NCBI GenBank assembly: GCA_019510435.1
Contig: JAEKKJ010000023.1
Span: forward strand, 1 to 64,000
Direction of reading: 5' to 3'
Source of the DNA: Caulobacterales bacterium
Lineage (GTDB): Bacteria; Pseudomonadota; Alphaproteobacteria; Caulobacterales; Caulobacteraceae
Length of the DNA: 64,000 bases
Of the stretch, positions 17,225 through 25,838 are shown in pieces. Numbering within the stretch: position 1 is the stretch's first letter; each line of letters begins with the position of its first letter. The notes beneath the pieces are model-generated. The model was not told where the DNA came from. It ran no database searches and worked only from the letters and a program-made list of their open reading frames with translations. Position numbers and translations under genes: made by a program.

Positions 17225-18775
17225 ATGCCGGCAATTTCCTCGACCACCCTGGCGAACGGCACGCGGGTCGACCTGTCCACCACCGGCTTCCCCCGCGACG
17301 GCGTCTATTACCTCCTGGCCCAGCTCTACGACCGCTCCGGCGCCCTGATCCGCACGGTCACGGTCGACACGGCCTTCAACAGCGACGGCTCGACCTCGCC
17401 GCCCCGCAGCGAGAGCCTGACCAACTTCAGCGTGGTGGGATTGTCGCGCGGCGGCTTTGCGGTGGGCTACGACGACACGGCGCTGAACCCGCCCGCGGGC
17501 GTCAGCCAGGCGGAGATCCATCGCTTCGACGCGGCGGGCAACGCCATCGGCAACCAGTTCGTGGGCACGACGGCGCCCAGCGACCTCTACCCGAATACCG
17601 GTAACCCGGTCCTCTACGCCACCGCCTCCAATGAGGTCGTCAGCGTCGTCACGGGCGGCGATCGCCTGCAGCACCTGGAGCGGACGGACTATCAGACCGC
17701 CGACCGGGTCTACGACGTGCGGCCGAGCGACATCTACGACGGGGGCGGGAACCTGATCGTCACCGTCCCGCGCACCCAGCTCGGCAACCCCTCGCCCACC
17801 CACACCCGGGAGGTCCTGGACAGCCACTTCAACCTGATCTCCTCCACAGCCGTGAACGAGCAGGTCGGGACCAGCGGCGCCGATTCCCTCGCCGGCACGA
17901 TCTCGTCGGACGACCTTACCGGCGGCGCGGGCGACGACACCCTGTTCGGCGCGGCCGGCTACGACGTGCTGACCGGGGGCGCCGGCGCCGACCGCTTCCT
18001 GTTCTCCACCGACGGCTCGGTCGACAAGGTCGCCGACTTCGACCCGGCGGCCGACACGCTCGCCCTCGTGGACGCCAGCGGAAACCCGCTGCACTCGGCG
18101 ACCGGCGTCCTGACCTTCTGGCGCGGCAGCGGGGTGCTGACCTACGACCCCGACGGCGACAACGGCCCCGCGCCCGCCCAGTCCATTGCCGTCCTGCCGG
18201 GCGTCTCGAACCTCTCCGCGGCCAATTTCGCGTCGGGCTACGAGCCGGCGGTGCTGCGCATCTACAACCCGATCGACCCGGCCCAGGCGGGCGCCCTCCA
18301 GGGCAGCCGTGCGGACATCGTCTACGGCTTTGGCCACACCAACTTCGTCCAGGCCGAGGCCGACTACAATCCGGGCGGCGTGCTGCAGACCTACACGGTC
18401 AACTTCACCGACAAGACCGCCTCGGTCACCTTCTTCGACCAGCTGAACCTGCAGCCCTGGGACCACCTGGTGGCCGACTACGCCGCCAACGGCCAGCTCT
18501 CGATCTACGCCACCTATTTCGACGACGGCACCCATGTGCTCTGGCGGTTCGACGCGGCGGGCGACCAGCCCTGGTCGCGGATCGTCGACCACTTCGACGC
18601 CCAGGGTCGGCAGTTGACGCGCGAGGTGGTGGCCGACGACGGCAGCCACTGGGCGGCGATCTTCGACGTCGCCGACGCCAAGCCCTATGGCTACGAGGTC
18701 GACTTCTTCGATCCCAATGGCGCCCTGACCAGCCGATCGTTCTTCAACGACAACGGCACGCCGTTCGCGGGATGA
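17225..18775 (+). CDS. RTX-like calcium-binding protein
   Basis: A 516-residue acidic protein without a classical signal peptide. Around residues 230-262 are short glycine/aspartate nonapeptide repeats (GGAGDDTLFG, GYDVLTGGAGADRFLF), which bind calcium and mark type I secreted proteins. The C-terminal half carries aromatic YxxDFxxxG-type repeats (YTVNFTDKTASVTFFD, YATYFDDGTHVLWRFD, DHFDAQGRQLTREV) like those at the ends of Caulobacterales RTX proteins. No ABC or MFP secretion gene is near. The ATG at 17225 (MPAISSTTL) is preferred to an upstream in-frame ATG. GC and codon use match the neighbours. Confidence 0.8.
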   Translation: MPAISSTTLANGTRVDLSTTGFPRDGVYYLLAQLYDRSGALIRTVTVDTAFNSDGSTSPPRSESLTNFSVVGLSRGGFAVGYDDTALNPPAGVSQAEIHRFDAAGNAIGNQFVGTTAPSDLYPNTGNPVLYATASNEVVSVVTGGDRLQHLERTDYQTADRVYDVRPSDIYDGGGNLIVTVPRTQLGNPSPTHTREVLDSHFNLISSTAVNEQVGTSGADSLAGTISSDDLTGGAGDDTLFGAAGYDVLTGGAGADRFLFSTDGSVDKVADFDPAADTLALVDASGNPLHSATGVLTFWRGSGVLTYDPDGDNGPAPAQSIAVLPGVSNLSAANFASGYEPAVLRIYNPIDPAQAGALQGSRADIVYGFGHTNFVQAEADYNPGGVLQTYTVNFTDKTASVTFFDQLNLQPWDHLVADYAANGQLSIYATYFDDGTHVLWRFDAAGDQPWSRIVDHFDAQGRQLTREVVADDGSHWAAIFDVADAKPYGYEVDFFDPNGALTSRSFFNDNGTPFAG

Positions 18776-18881
18776 GGAGGAGTGGGGTCGCGGATGTGAG
18801 GGACCGGAGCGCCGGCCCCTCCGCCACCCGCCGTCGGCGGCGCCGGTGACCCGAGCACGGCCGTAAGGCTCCGGATAGCAA

Positions 18882-18917
18882 GAGGGCGGCGCCCCGGTTT
18901 CCCGGAACACCGCCCTC
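18882..18917 (-). terminator. hairpin with perfect 8-bp outer stem
   Basis: The arms gagggcgg (18882-18889) and ccgccctc (18910-18917) pair perfectly around a GC-rich inner stem with a gttt/aaac loop. Read on the minus strand it is followed by TTGCTAT, a weak U-rich tail. It would close a minus-strand transcript covering the structured stretch 18917-19140 or transcription coming from the Lrp gene. Confidence 0.5.
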
Positions 18918-19135
18918 TGAACCAGATCCGTTGGGGGATCTGAGCCTTCAAGGTCGGGCGCCGCCTCGAACTCCGCTGGTCGCCCAGCTCGGCCTCGGCC
19001 TGCCCCCGGCGCCCTCCAGCTTGAGGACCCCAGGTTACCCTGGAACCATCCGCCCTGGAGGGCCTCCTGCCCGCTTCGCGATCCGGTCGCCCGGTTCGCC
19101 GCGCCGCAGTTCCTCTCGGCAAGTTCAGGGTCTCG
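18917..19135 (-). ncRNA. candidate structured RNA, family not identified
   Basis: The gap between the RTX-like gene and the Lrp gene (18776-19272, 497 nt) has no supported reading frame but is rich in nested hairpins. Seen directly: CAGATCC (18923-18929) with GGATCTG (18936-18942), a 7-bp stem; GCCCTCCAG (19011-19019) with CTGGAGGGC (19055-19063), a 9-bp stem; and inside that CCAGG (19030-19034) with CCTGG (19039-19043). GTTCAG near 19123 can pair with CTGAAC near 18917, closing the whole region. The minus strand is proposed only because the hairpin at 18882-18917 would then be its terminator. A 6S-like long-hairpin RNA is one possibility; I could not match conserved motifs of 6S, RNase P, SRP or tmRNA. 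Confidence 0.4.
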
Positions 19136-19272
19136 CAACCCCGGCCCGGGCGCAACGGGCCCGGCGGACCGGCCTGTGGACCAGCGTTCGCCAACCCTGT
19201 TATCCGCCTGTGGACGAGCTGGTGGCGGTCGCCGAAACGCCCGCATGCTCAAGACCTTGGACTTATCCGCAG

Positions 19273-19758
19273 CTATGGGCCCGCGAGGTGGCCAAGGGGC
19301 AAGGCGGCGTGCGCCTTGACGGTCTGTATGGCGAAGTTGCTGCGGATGTCGCGAACGCCCGGCAGCTTCAGGAGCACGCCCAGCAGCAGGTGCTCATAGC
19401 TAGACAGGTCCGGAACCACCACCTGCAGGAGGAAGTCCGACTCGCCTGAAACCAGGTGGCAGGAGACCACCTCCGGCACCTGGCGGGCGGCCGCCTGGAA
19501 GGCCTGGTTGCCCTCCTCGTCGTGGCGCGCCACCTGGACGCCGACGAAGATGGTGAGGTCGAGGCCGATGGCCGCGCGGTCCAGCACGGCCCGGTAGCCC
19601 TGGATGACCCCCGCCTCCTCCAGGATCCGCACCCGCCGCAGGCACGGTGACGGCGACAGCCCCACCTCCTCGGCCAGTTCCACGTTCGTGAGCCGCGCGT
19701 CCCGCTGGAGGGCCTCCAGGATCCGCCGATCGATCGCGTCCAGCTTCAGTCTTGGCAC
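19273..19758 (-). CDS. Lrp/AsnC-family transcriptional regulator
   Basis: A 161-residue regulator with an N-terminal winged helix-turn-helix (about 5-60: LDAIDRRILEALQRDARLTNVELAEEVGLSPS, the recognition segment ending SPSPCLRRVRILE) and a C-terminal RAM ligand-binding domain (about 70-150). It is transcribed away from the LysE-family exporter gene across a 130-bp gap. This arrangement is typical of an amino-acid-sensing regulator controlling an exporter, so it probably activates the exporter in response to an amino acid. The effector is unknown. Confidence 0.9.
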   Translation of the reverse strand: MPRLKLDAIDRRILEALQRDARLTNVELAEEVGLSPSPCLRRVRILEEAGVIQGYRAVLDRAAIGLDLTIFVGVQVARHDEEGNQAFQAAARQVPEVVSCHLVSGESDFLLQVVVPDLSSYEHLLLGVLLKLPGVRDIRSNFAIQTVKAHAALPLGHLAGP

Positions 19759-19888
19759 TTCTTCACCCTACATGCGCTTCGAGTGGCAGAATACGCCATT
19801 CTAGGCCGGGAAACTGGCGCAGTTCGCAAGGACCTGCGCCGCGCTCCGTTGCTAGACCTCCGCCGATCCTCTCCGTCGGAGCCCCGCC

Positions 19889-20512
19889 ATGCCCAGCCAA
19901 CTCTGGCTCTTCGCAACCACCCTGCTGATCGTCCTGCTCCTGCCTGGTCCCGATATGCTGCTGGTGCTGGACAGTTCCGGCCGCTTCGGGCGCAGCCGCG
20001 GGTTCGCCACCGCAGCCGGCCTGGCGATCGCCCGCAGCACCCACGTGACCCTGGCGGCGCTGGGGCTGGCGGCGCTGGTGCGGGCCTGGCCGGTCGCGTT
20101 CACCGCCATCCGCTGGGCCGGCGCGGCCTATATCGTGTGGCTGGGCGTCCAGCTCCTCAGGTCGCGCGGCTCGACCGCGCATGGCGGCGCGCACGCGGCC
20201 GCCGGCAGCCACGCGGTCTTCGTGCGGCGCGCGGTGCTCACCAACCTGCTCAATCCGAAGGCGCTGATCTTCTGCTCAGTGCTGCTGCCGCAGTTCGTCA
20301 ATCCGCACGGCTGGCCCGCCTGGCAGCAACTGGGCGTCCTGGGGGCGACCTCGGTCCTCATCGGCCTGGGCTACGACCTCCTGCTCGCCACCGGCGGCGA
20401 ACGGCTGGGCCGCGTGCTCAGGGCCGGCGGGCTGGCCCAGCGGCTTCAGCGCTATGTGTTCGGCAGCCTGTTGATCGCCTTCGGCGTCCGCCTGGCCGTC
20501 GTGCGCACCTAG
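19889..20512 (+). CDS. LysE-family amino-acid exporter
   Basis: A 207-residue inner-membrane protein with about six hydrophobic helices. The start LLIVLLLPGPDMLLVLDSSGRFGRSRGFATAAGLAI carries the LysE/RhtB family PGP motif. It would export an amino acid or related compound. The divergent Lrp gene at 19273-19758 is its likely regulator. The 3' end overlaps the end of rnd by 4 nt on the opposite strand. Confidence 0.88.
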   Translation: MPSQLWLFATTLLIVLLLPGPDMLLVLDSSGRFGRSRGFATAAGLAIARSTHVTLAALGLAALVRAWPVAFTAIRWAGAAYIVWLGVQLLRSRGSTAHGGAHAAAGSHAVFVRRAVLTNLLNPKALIFCSVLLPQFVNPHGWPAWQQLGVLGATSVLIGLGYDLLLATGGERLGRVLRAGGLAQRLQRYVFGSLLIAFGVRLAVVRT

Positions 20513-21687
20513 CCGGCGGCCGCCTGCCGCGGCGCGCGCCGGACCTCGACCACTCGCACCCGCGCGCCGTCCAGCACCAGGGCCAGCTCCCCGCGCTTGA
20601 CCCTCAGGGCGTCCTCGCCGAACGCCTCGCGCCGCCAGCCCTTGAGCGCAGCGATGTCGGCGTTGTCGTCGTTGGCGATCTGCTCCAGGTCGGAGACGGT
20701 GGCGATCAGCTTGGAGGCGACGCCCGCCTCCTCCGCCCGCGCCTTCAGCAGCACCTTGAGCAGCTCCACCACCGCCCCGGCCGCCGGGGAGGCCGGCTGG
20801 CGGCTCTTCTCGATCACCGGCGCATAGGCCTCCGGATCCCGCAGCGCCTCGCGGATCGCCGCCACCAGGTCAGGTCCGAAGCGCGAGCCCGAGAACCCCT
20901 TGGGCACCGAGCGCAGCCGGTCCAGGCCGTCGGCGTCGGTGGGCGCCTGGGTCGCGATCTCGTCGATCGCCTCGTCCTTCAGGATGCGGCCGCGCGGCTG
21001 GTCGCGCAGCTGGGCCGTGCGCTCGCGCCAGGCCGCCACGGCCCGGTAGACGGCCAGGTACTTGGCCGTGTGCCGGCGCGGCCGCAGCCGCTTCCAGGCG
21101 TTCTCCGGCTCCACGTCGTAGTTCGCCGGGTCGGTCAGGTCCGCCATCTCGTCGGTGACCCAGGCCAGGCGCCCCTCGCGCTCCAGCCGCTCGCGCAGCA
21201 TCGGATAGAGGTGCGCCAGGTGCGTCACGTCGGCCAGGGCGTAGGTGAGCTGGTTGTCCGACAGCGGCCGGCGCGCCCAGTCGGTGAAGCGGCTCGACTT
21301 GTCGAGCTCGATCTTCAGCATCTGGCGCACCAGGGCGTCATAGGCGATCTGCTCGCCGAAGCCCGCCGCCATGCCCGCCACCTGGGTGTCGAACAGCGGC
21401 TTGGGCATGGCCTGCAGGTTGTTGAAGATTTCCACGTCCTGCCGGGCGGCGTGGAACACCTTCAGCACGCGCTCGTCGCGCATGATGGCCAGGAACGGCT
21501 CCAGGTCGATGCCCTCGGCGAGAGGATCGATACAGGCCTCTGCGGACGGCGCTGCGGCCTGGATCAGGCACAGCTTGGGCCAGTAGGTCGTCTCGCGCAT
21601 GAACTCGGTGTCCACGGCCACGAACGGCTGGCTCTTGATCTTCTCGCAGAAGGCCTCGAGTTCGGCGGTGGTTGTGATCGGCGTCAT
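20509..21687 (-). CDS. rnd: ribonuclease D
   Basis: A 392-residue 3'-5' exoribonuclease that trims tRNA and other stable RNA precursors. The DEDD catalytic residues lie in FVAVDTEFMRETTYWPKLCLIQ (about 24-45), KVFHAARQDVEIFNNL and the TYALADVTHLAHLYPML segment. An HRDC domain follows (about 210-290, with RDQPRGRILKDEAIDEIA). I take the ATG at 21687; a TTG directly before it would only add one residue. The gene converges with the LysE-family exporter and is divergent from purM. Confidence 0.94.
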   Translation of the reverse strand: MTPITTTAELEAFCEKIKSQPFVAVDTEFMRETTYWPKLCLIQAAAPSAEACIDPLAEGIDLEPFLAIMRDERVLKVFHAARQDVEIFNNLQAMPKPLFDTQVAGMAAGFGEQIAYDALVRQMLKIELDKSSRFTDWARRPLSDNQLTYALADVTHLAHLYPMLRERLEREGRLAWVTDEMADLTDPANYDVEPENAWKRLRPRRHTAKYLAVYRAVAAWRERTAQLRDQPRGRILKDEAIDEIATQAPTDADGLDRLRSVPKGFSGSRFGPDLVAAIREALRDPEAYAPVIEKSRQPASPAAGAVVELLKVLLKARAEEAGVASKLIATVSDLEQIANDDNADIAALKGWRREAFGEDALRVKRGELALVLDGARVRVVEVRRAPRQAAAG

Positions 21688-21768
21688 CAATTAGCTATAG
21701 CCCCGCGCGCGGCCGACTCTGCAAGGCCACAAGCGCGCTTCTTAAGCACTCCAGGTCAGGCTTCGTAA

Positions 21769-22794
21769 ATGTCCGAGCGACCGAACGGTCTCACCTACGC
21801 CCAGGCCGGCGTCGATATCGACGCAGGGAACGCCCTGGTGGAGCGGATCAAGCCGCTGGCGAAATCCACGCGCCGCGCGGGCGCGGAGGCCTCGCTGGGC
21901 GGCTTTGGCGCGCTGTTCGACCTCAAGGCCGCCGGCTACGACGACCCGCTGCTGGTGACCACCACCGACGGCGTCGGCACCAAGCTGAAGGTGGCCATCG
22001 AGACCGGCCTGCACGGAACGGTGGGCATCGACCTGGTCGGGATGTGCGTCAACGACCTGCTGGCCCAGGGCGCCGAGCCGCTGATGTTCCTGGACTACTA
22101 CGCCACCGGCAAGCTGGACGTGGAGGCCGCCGCCGCCGTGGTCGCCGGCATCGCCGAGGGCTGCCGCCAGGCCGGCTGCGCCCTGGTGGGCGGTGAGACC
22201 GCCGAGATGCCGGGCATGTATGCCGAGGGCGACTACGACATGGCCGGCTTCTGCGTCGGCGCCGTCGATCGGGACAAGGTGCTGCCGCGCCTGGGCGACC
22301 AGAAGCCGGGCGACATCCTGATCGGCCTCGGCTCGTCCGGTCCGCATTCCAACGGCTATTCGCTGATCCGCCGCGTCGTCGAGCGCTCAGGCTTGGCCTG
22401 GGACGCCCCCTCCCCCTTCAGCGACGGCCAGAGCCTGGCTGAGGCCCTGCTGGAGCCCACGCGCATCTACATCAAGACCGTCCTGCCGCACCTGAAGGCC
22501 GGCCGCGTCAAGGGCCTGGCCCACATCACCGGCGGCGGCCTGGTGGAGAACCCGCCCCGCGCGGTCGCCGACGGCCTGATCGCCCGCTTCGACTGGAACG
22601 CCTGGGCGATGCCGCCAGTGTTCCAGTGGCTGGCCGAGACCGGCGGCGTCGCCGAAGCCGAGATGCGCCGCACCTTCAACTGCGGCCTCGGGCTGATGCT
22701 GATCGTCGGCCCCGACGAGGTCGCCGAGGTGCTGGAGGGCCTGGTCCGCGCCGACGAGGACGCCTTCGTGGTGGGGGAGCTTTCCCTCCCTTAA
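21769..22794 (+). CDS. purM: phosphoribosylformylglycinamidine cyclo-ligase
   Basis: A 341-residue ATP-dependent enzyme forming aminoimidazole ribonucleotide in purine synthesis. Signatures are TTTDGVGTKLKVAIE near 60, GMCVNDLLAQGAEPLMFLDYYATGKLD near 90, VGGETAEMPGMYAEGDYDMAGFCVG near 145 and HITGGGLVENPPR. The last codons (ELSLP and the stop TAA) are provided by the intergenic repeat that starts at 22781, so the C-terminus may differ from relatives. purN, which often follows purM, is not present here. Confidence 0.95.
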   Translation: MSERPNGLTYAQAGVDIDAGNALVERIKPLAKSTRRAGAEASLGGFGALFDLKAAGYDDPLLVTTTDGVGTKLKVAIETGLHGTVGIDLVGMCVNDLLAQGAEPLMFLDYYATGKLDVEAAAAVVAGIAEGCRQAGCALVGGETAEMPGMYAEGDYDMAGFCVGAVDRDKVLPRLGDQKPGDILIGLGSSGPHSNGYSLIRRVVERSGLAWDAPSPFSDGQSLAEALLEPTRIYIKTVLPHLKAGRVKGLAHITGGGLVENPPRAVADGLIARFDWNAWAMPPVFQWLAETGGVAEAEMRRTFNCGLGLMLIVGPDEVAEVLEGLVRADEDAFVVGELSLP

Positions 22795-22923
22795 TGGGGA
22801 GGGACAGCTCGCCGCAGGCGAGCAGGGTGGGGAAGCGTAGATCCTCACCCGCGCCCGACGTCCTGGGCCTCCCTGCCCCACCCTGGCCGCTGCGCGGCCT
22901 GTCCCTCCCCATTAAGGAAGGGA
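22781..22923. repeat. palindromic intergenic repeat, family B, copy 1
   Basis: Two inverted arms face each other: 22781-22835 with tccctcccttaatggggagg and agggtggggaag, and 22876-22923 with ccccaccctgg and gtccctccccattaaggaag. About 40 nt separate them. Each arm also holds an inner hairpin (gctcgccgcaggcgagc on the left, gccgctgcgcggc on the right). The left arm overlaps the end of purM and supplies its stop codon, and the right arm ends 4 nt from the stop of the oxidoreductase beta gene. A related, larger copy is at 28130-28419. Confidence 0.85.
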
Positions 22924-22926
22924 ACA

Positions 22927-23982
22927 TCACCGCAGCGCGGCGTTGATCTGCTCCAGCGCCGCCGCGCCGGGCACCAGCTCAGGCTCGGCCAGCTGGTTCA
23001 GGGGCGTCTCCACCGTGCCAATGGCGTCGTGCAGGTCGCCGGCCTCGGGATCGACGAATAGCAGGCCGGTGACGATCTGCCCCCGTGCCTGGCGGGCCTG
23101 CAGATAGCCCAGGGCCTGGGCGCGGCTGCTCGGGTTGTAGAGCTCGTTCAGCTTGTGCAGCGACAGGATCGAGCCATCATGCTGCTGCACGCGCACCGTC
23201 TCGCCGGGCTTGTAGGCCACGTGGATCGGGTCGCGCGGGGTGATCACGTCCAGCCGGTTCACCGCCTCGTTGTGCTCGCGCACATAGTCGAAGCTCTTGG
23301 TCGAGCCGGTGTGGTTGTTGAACTGCACGCAGGGGCTGATGCAGTCGATGAAGGCCGCCCCCTTGTGCGCCAGGCCGGCCTTGATCAGCGGGACCAGTTG
23401 CTCCTTGTCGCCGGAGAAGCTGCGGGCCACGAAGGTCGCGCCCATCTGCAGGGCCAGGCTCACCATATCGATGCCGGCGTCGTGGTTGACCACCCCGCGC
23501 TTGGACTTCGAGCCCCGGTCCGAGGTGGCGGAGAACTGGCCCTTGGTCAGGCCGTACACCCCGTTGTTCTCGACGATGTAGAGCATGTTCACGCCGCGCC
23601 GGATGGCGTGGGCGAACTGGCCGAGGCCGATGGAGGCCGAATCGCCGTCGCCGGAGACCCCCAGGTAGATCAGGTCGCGGTTGGCCAGGTTCGCCCCGGT
23701 CAGCACCGAGGGCATGCGCCCGTGGACCGTGTTGAAGCCGTGCGAATTGCCCAGGAAGTAGTCCGGGGTCTTCGACGAGCAGCCGATCCCGGAGAGCTTG
23801 GCCACCCGGTGCGGGGGCAGCTCCAGCTCGAACGCCGCCTGGATGATCGCCGCGGAGATCGAGTCGTGGCCGCAGCCGGCGCACAGGGTCGAGACCGAGC
23901 CCTCGTAGTCGCGCCGGGTGTAGCCCAGCGCATTGGTCGGCAGCTTGGGGTGATGCAGCTGGGGCTTGAGGATGTAGGTCAT
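22927..23982 (-). CDS. 2-oxoacid:ferredoxin oxidoreductase, beta (TPP-binding) subunit
   Basis: A 351-residue subunit that binds thiamine pyrophosphate and a 4Fe-4S cluster. With the alpha subunit it oxidatively decarboxylates a 2-oxoacid such as 2-oxoglutarate or pyruvate to the acyl-CoA. STLCAGCGHDSISAAI near residue 30 gives two cluster cysteines. GVSGDGDSASIGLGQFAHAIRRGVNMLYIVENNGVYGLT is the TPP motif from GDG to NN. The frame stays open upstream, but the ATG at 23982 overlaps the alpha-subunit TGA as ATGA. The substrate is not decided by sequence. Confidence 0.92.
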   Translation of the reverse strand: MTYILKPQLHHPKLPTNALGYTRRDYEGSVSTLCAGCGHDSISAAIIQAAFELELPPHRVAKLSGIGCSSKTPDYFLGNSHGFNTVHGRMPSVLTGANLANRDLIYLGVSGDGDSASIGLGQFAHAIRRGVNMLYIVENNGVYGLTKGQFSATSDRGSKSKRGVVNHDAGIDMVSLALQMGATFVARSFSGDKEQLVPLIKAGLAHKGAAFIDCISPCVQFNNHTGSTKSFDYVREHNEAVNRLDVITPRDPIHVAYKPGETVRVQQHDGSILSLHKLNELYNPSSRAQALGYLQARQARGQIVTGLLFVDPEAGDLHDAIGTVETPLNQLAEPELVPGAAALEQINAALR

Positions 23983-25838
23983 TCCGCAGCCTCGATCTGG
24001 CCCAGGGCCATGCGTTGGGCGATCTCGCCGGCGATGAAGCGGGCGGTGATGGGCGTGCCGTCGTAGTGCAGCACGGCGATGAGCTTGGCCGGATCCACCC
24101 CGCCCTCGTTCATGACCAGCGTCCGCAGCTGGGCGTCGCGGTTCTGCTCGACGACGAACACCCGGTCGTGCGCGGCGATGAAGTCGAAGACCTGGTCGGC
24201 AAAGGGGAAGCCCCGGACCCTGAGGGCGTCCAGCCGCCGGCCCTGGGCCTCCAGCATCTCCAGCGCCTCGTGCATGGCCGGGGTGGTGGAGCCGAAATAG
24301 ATCACCCCATCGCGGGTCTTGCCCTTGGCCGGCCGCACGATCGGCGCCGGGACCAGGGTGCGGGCGGTGTCGAACTTGCGGAGCAGCCGCTCCATGTTGT
24401 CGACGTAGACCGCCCCCTCCTCGGAGTAGCGGGCGTAGGGATTGCGCGAGGTGCCGCGGGTGAAATAGCCGCCCTTGCTCTCGTGGGTTCCGGGATAGGT
24501 CCGGTAGGGGATGCCGTCGCCGTCCACCTCCTTGTAGCGGCCGAAGTCGGCCCCCGCCTCCAGCATCTCGGCGGTCATGACCTTGCCGCGGTCCAGCCGG
24601 CGCGTGTCGTCCCACTTGAAGGGTTCGGTCAGCCACTCGTTCATGCCGATATCCAGGTCCAGCATGACGAAGACCGTGGTCTGCAGCCGGTCGGCGAGGT
24701 CGAAGGCCGCCGCGCCCATCTCGAAGCACTCGCCGGGGTCGGCGGGCAGCAGCATGACGTGCTTGGTGTCGCCGTGGCCGGCGTAGGCGGCGGCGATGAG
24801 GTCGGCCTGCTGGGTGCGGGTGGGCATGCCGGTGGAGGGGCCGCCGCGTTGGACGTCGAAGATCACCGCCGGGATCTCGGCGAAGTAGGACAGGCCGATG
24901 AACTCGGTCATCAGGGAGACGCCCGGCCCGGAGGTGGCCGTGAAGGCGCGGCAGCCGTTCCAGCCGGCGCCCACGACGATGCCGATGGAGGCGATCTCGT
25001 CTTCGCCCTGCAGGATGGCGTAGCGCGCCTTGCCGGTCTCAGGATCCACCCGCAACTGCTGGCAATAGCTGGTGAAAGCCTCCGCGAGCGAGGTCGAGGG
25101 CGTGATCGGGTACCAGGCGCAGACCGTGGCCCCGCCATAGACGGCGCCCAGGGCCGCGGCCTGGTTGCCCTCCACATAGATCCGCTCGCCCACCGCGTCG
25201 GCCCGGCGCACCTGCAGGGGCAGCGGCTTCAGCTGGTCGCGAACATAGCCGTAGCCCATGTGCAGGGCCTCGACATTGGCCTTGATCAGCCGGTCCTTGC
25301 CGGCGAAGTCGTCGGCGATCAGGCTCTCGACGACCTCAAGCTCTATGCCAAGAAGCGCCGCCAAGGCCCCGACATAGATGATGTTCTTGAACAGCTGGCG
25401 CTCGCGCGGCAGCTCGTAGGCCGCGTTGCACATGGCCGTCAGCGGCACGCCGATGACGCTGATGTCCTCGCGGAAGCGGGACGGCGGGATCGGCTTGGTG
25501 GAGTCGTAGAACAGGAACCCCCCGCTCTCGATCTCGGCCAGGTCTCGGTCCCAGGTCTGCGGGTTCATGGCCACCATCAGGTCGACGCCGCCGCGCCGTC
25601 CCAAGTGCCCCGCCTCGGTCACCCGCACCTCGTACCAGGTGGGCAGGCCCTGGATGTTGGACGGGAAGATGTTGCGGGCCGCCACCGGCACGCCCATCCG
25701 CATCACCGCCCGGGCGAACATGCCGTTGGCGCTGGCCGAGCCCGAGCCGTTGACGTTGGCGAACTTGACGACGAAGTCGTTGATCCGGGGCTTCAGCCCC
25801 ACCCCGCCCTTGGGCTGCGGCTTAGTGGTCTCAGGCAT
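23979..25838 (-). CDS. 2-oxoacid:ferredoxin oxidoreductase, alpha subunit with fused gamma domain
   Basis: A 619-residue protein. The N-terminal gamma-type domain (about 15-190: DFVVKFANVNGSGSASANGMFARAVMRMG) is fused to the pyrimidine-binding alpha domain (about 205-600), with ACAWYPITPSTSLAEAF-type motif near 235 (CAWYPITPSTSLAEAFTSY) and GPGVSLMTEFIGLSYFAEIP near 310. Gamma-alpha fusion is the KorA-like arrangement. It overlaps the stop of the upstream FAD/Fe-S gene by 8 nt and the beta gene start by 4 nt, so the three genes form one operon. Confidence 0.93.
   Translation of the reverse strand: MPETTKPQPKGGVGLKPRINDFVVKFANVNGSGSASANGMFARAVMRMGVPVAARNIFPSNIQGLPTWYEVRVTEAGHLGRRGGVDLMVAMNPQTWDRDLAEIESGGFLFYDSTKPIPPSRFREDISVIGVPLTAMCNAAYELPRERQLFKNIIYVGALAALLGIELEVVESLIADDFAGKDRLIKANVEALHMGYGYVRDQLKPLPLQVRRADAVGERIYVEGNQAAALGAVYGGATVCAWYPITPSTSLAEAFTSYCQQLRVDPETGKARYAILQGEDEIASIGIVVGAGWNGCRAFTATSGPGVSLMTEFIGLSYFAEIPAVIFDVQRGGPSTGMPTRTQQADLIAAAYAGHGDTKHVMLLPADPGECFEMGAAAFDLADRLQTTVFVMLDLDIGMNEWLTEPFKWDDTRRLDRGKVMTAEMLEAGADFGRYKEVDGDGIPYRTYPGTHESKGGYFTRGTSRNPYARYSEEGAVYVDNMERLLRKFDTARTLVPAPIVRPAKGKTRDGVIYFGSTTPAMHEALEMLEAQGRRLDALRVRGFPFADQVFDFIAAHDRVFVVEQNRDAQLRTLVMNEGGVDPAKLIAVLHYDGTPITARFIAGEIAQRMALGQIEAAE

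Noticed and set aside
17123..19252. A long minus-strand frame opposite the RTX-like gene and running through the structured gap
   Set aside because: The composition is that of a shadow frame, and the plus strand has RTX repeats that settle the coding direction.
19195..19275. Possible DnaA boxes (TTATCCGCC, TTATCCGCA, CTGTGGAC)
   Set aside because: Each has two or more mismatches to TTATNCACA and there is no origin-like AT-rich region or origin gene nearby.
19405..19440. SRP-RNA-like string caggtccggaa
   Set aside because: It lies inside the well-supported Lrp gene and lacks the following GGAAGCAGCC part of the SRP RNA loop.
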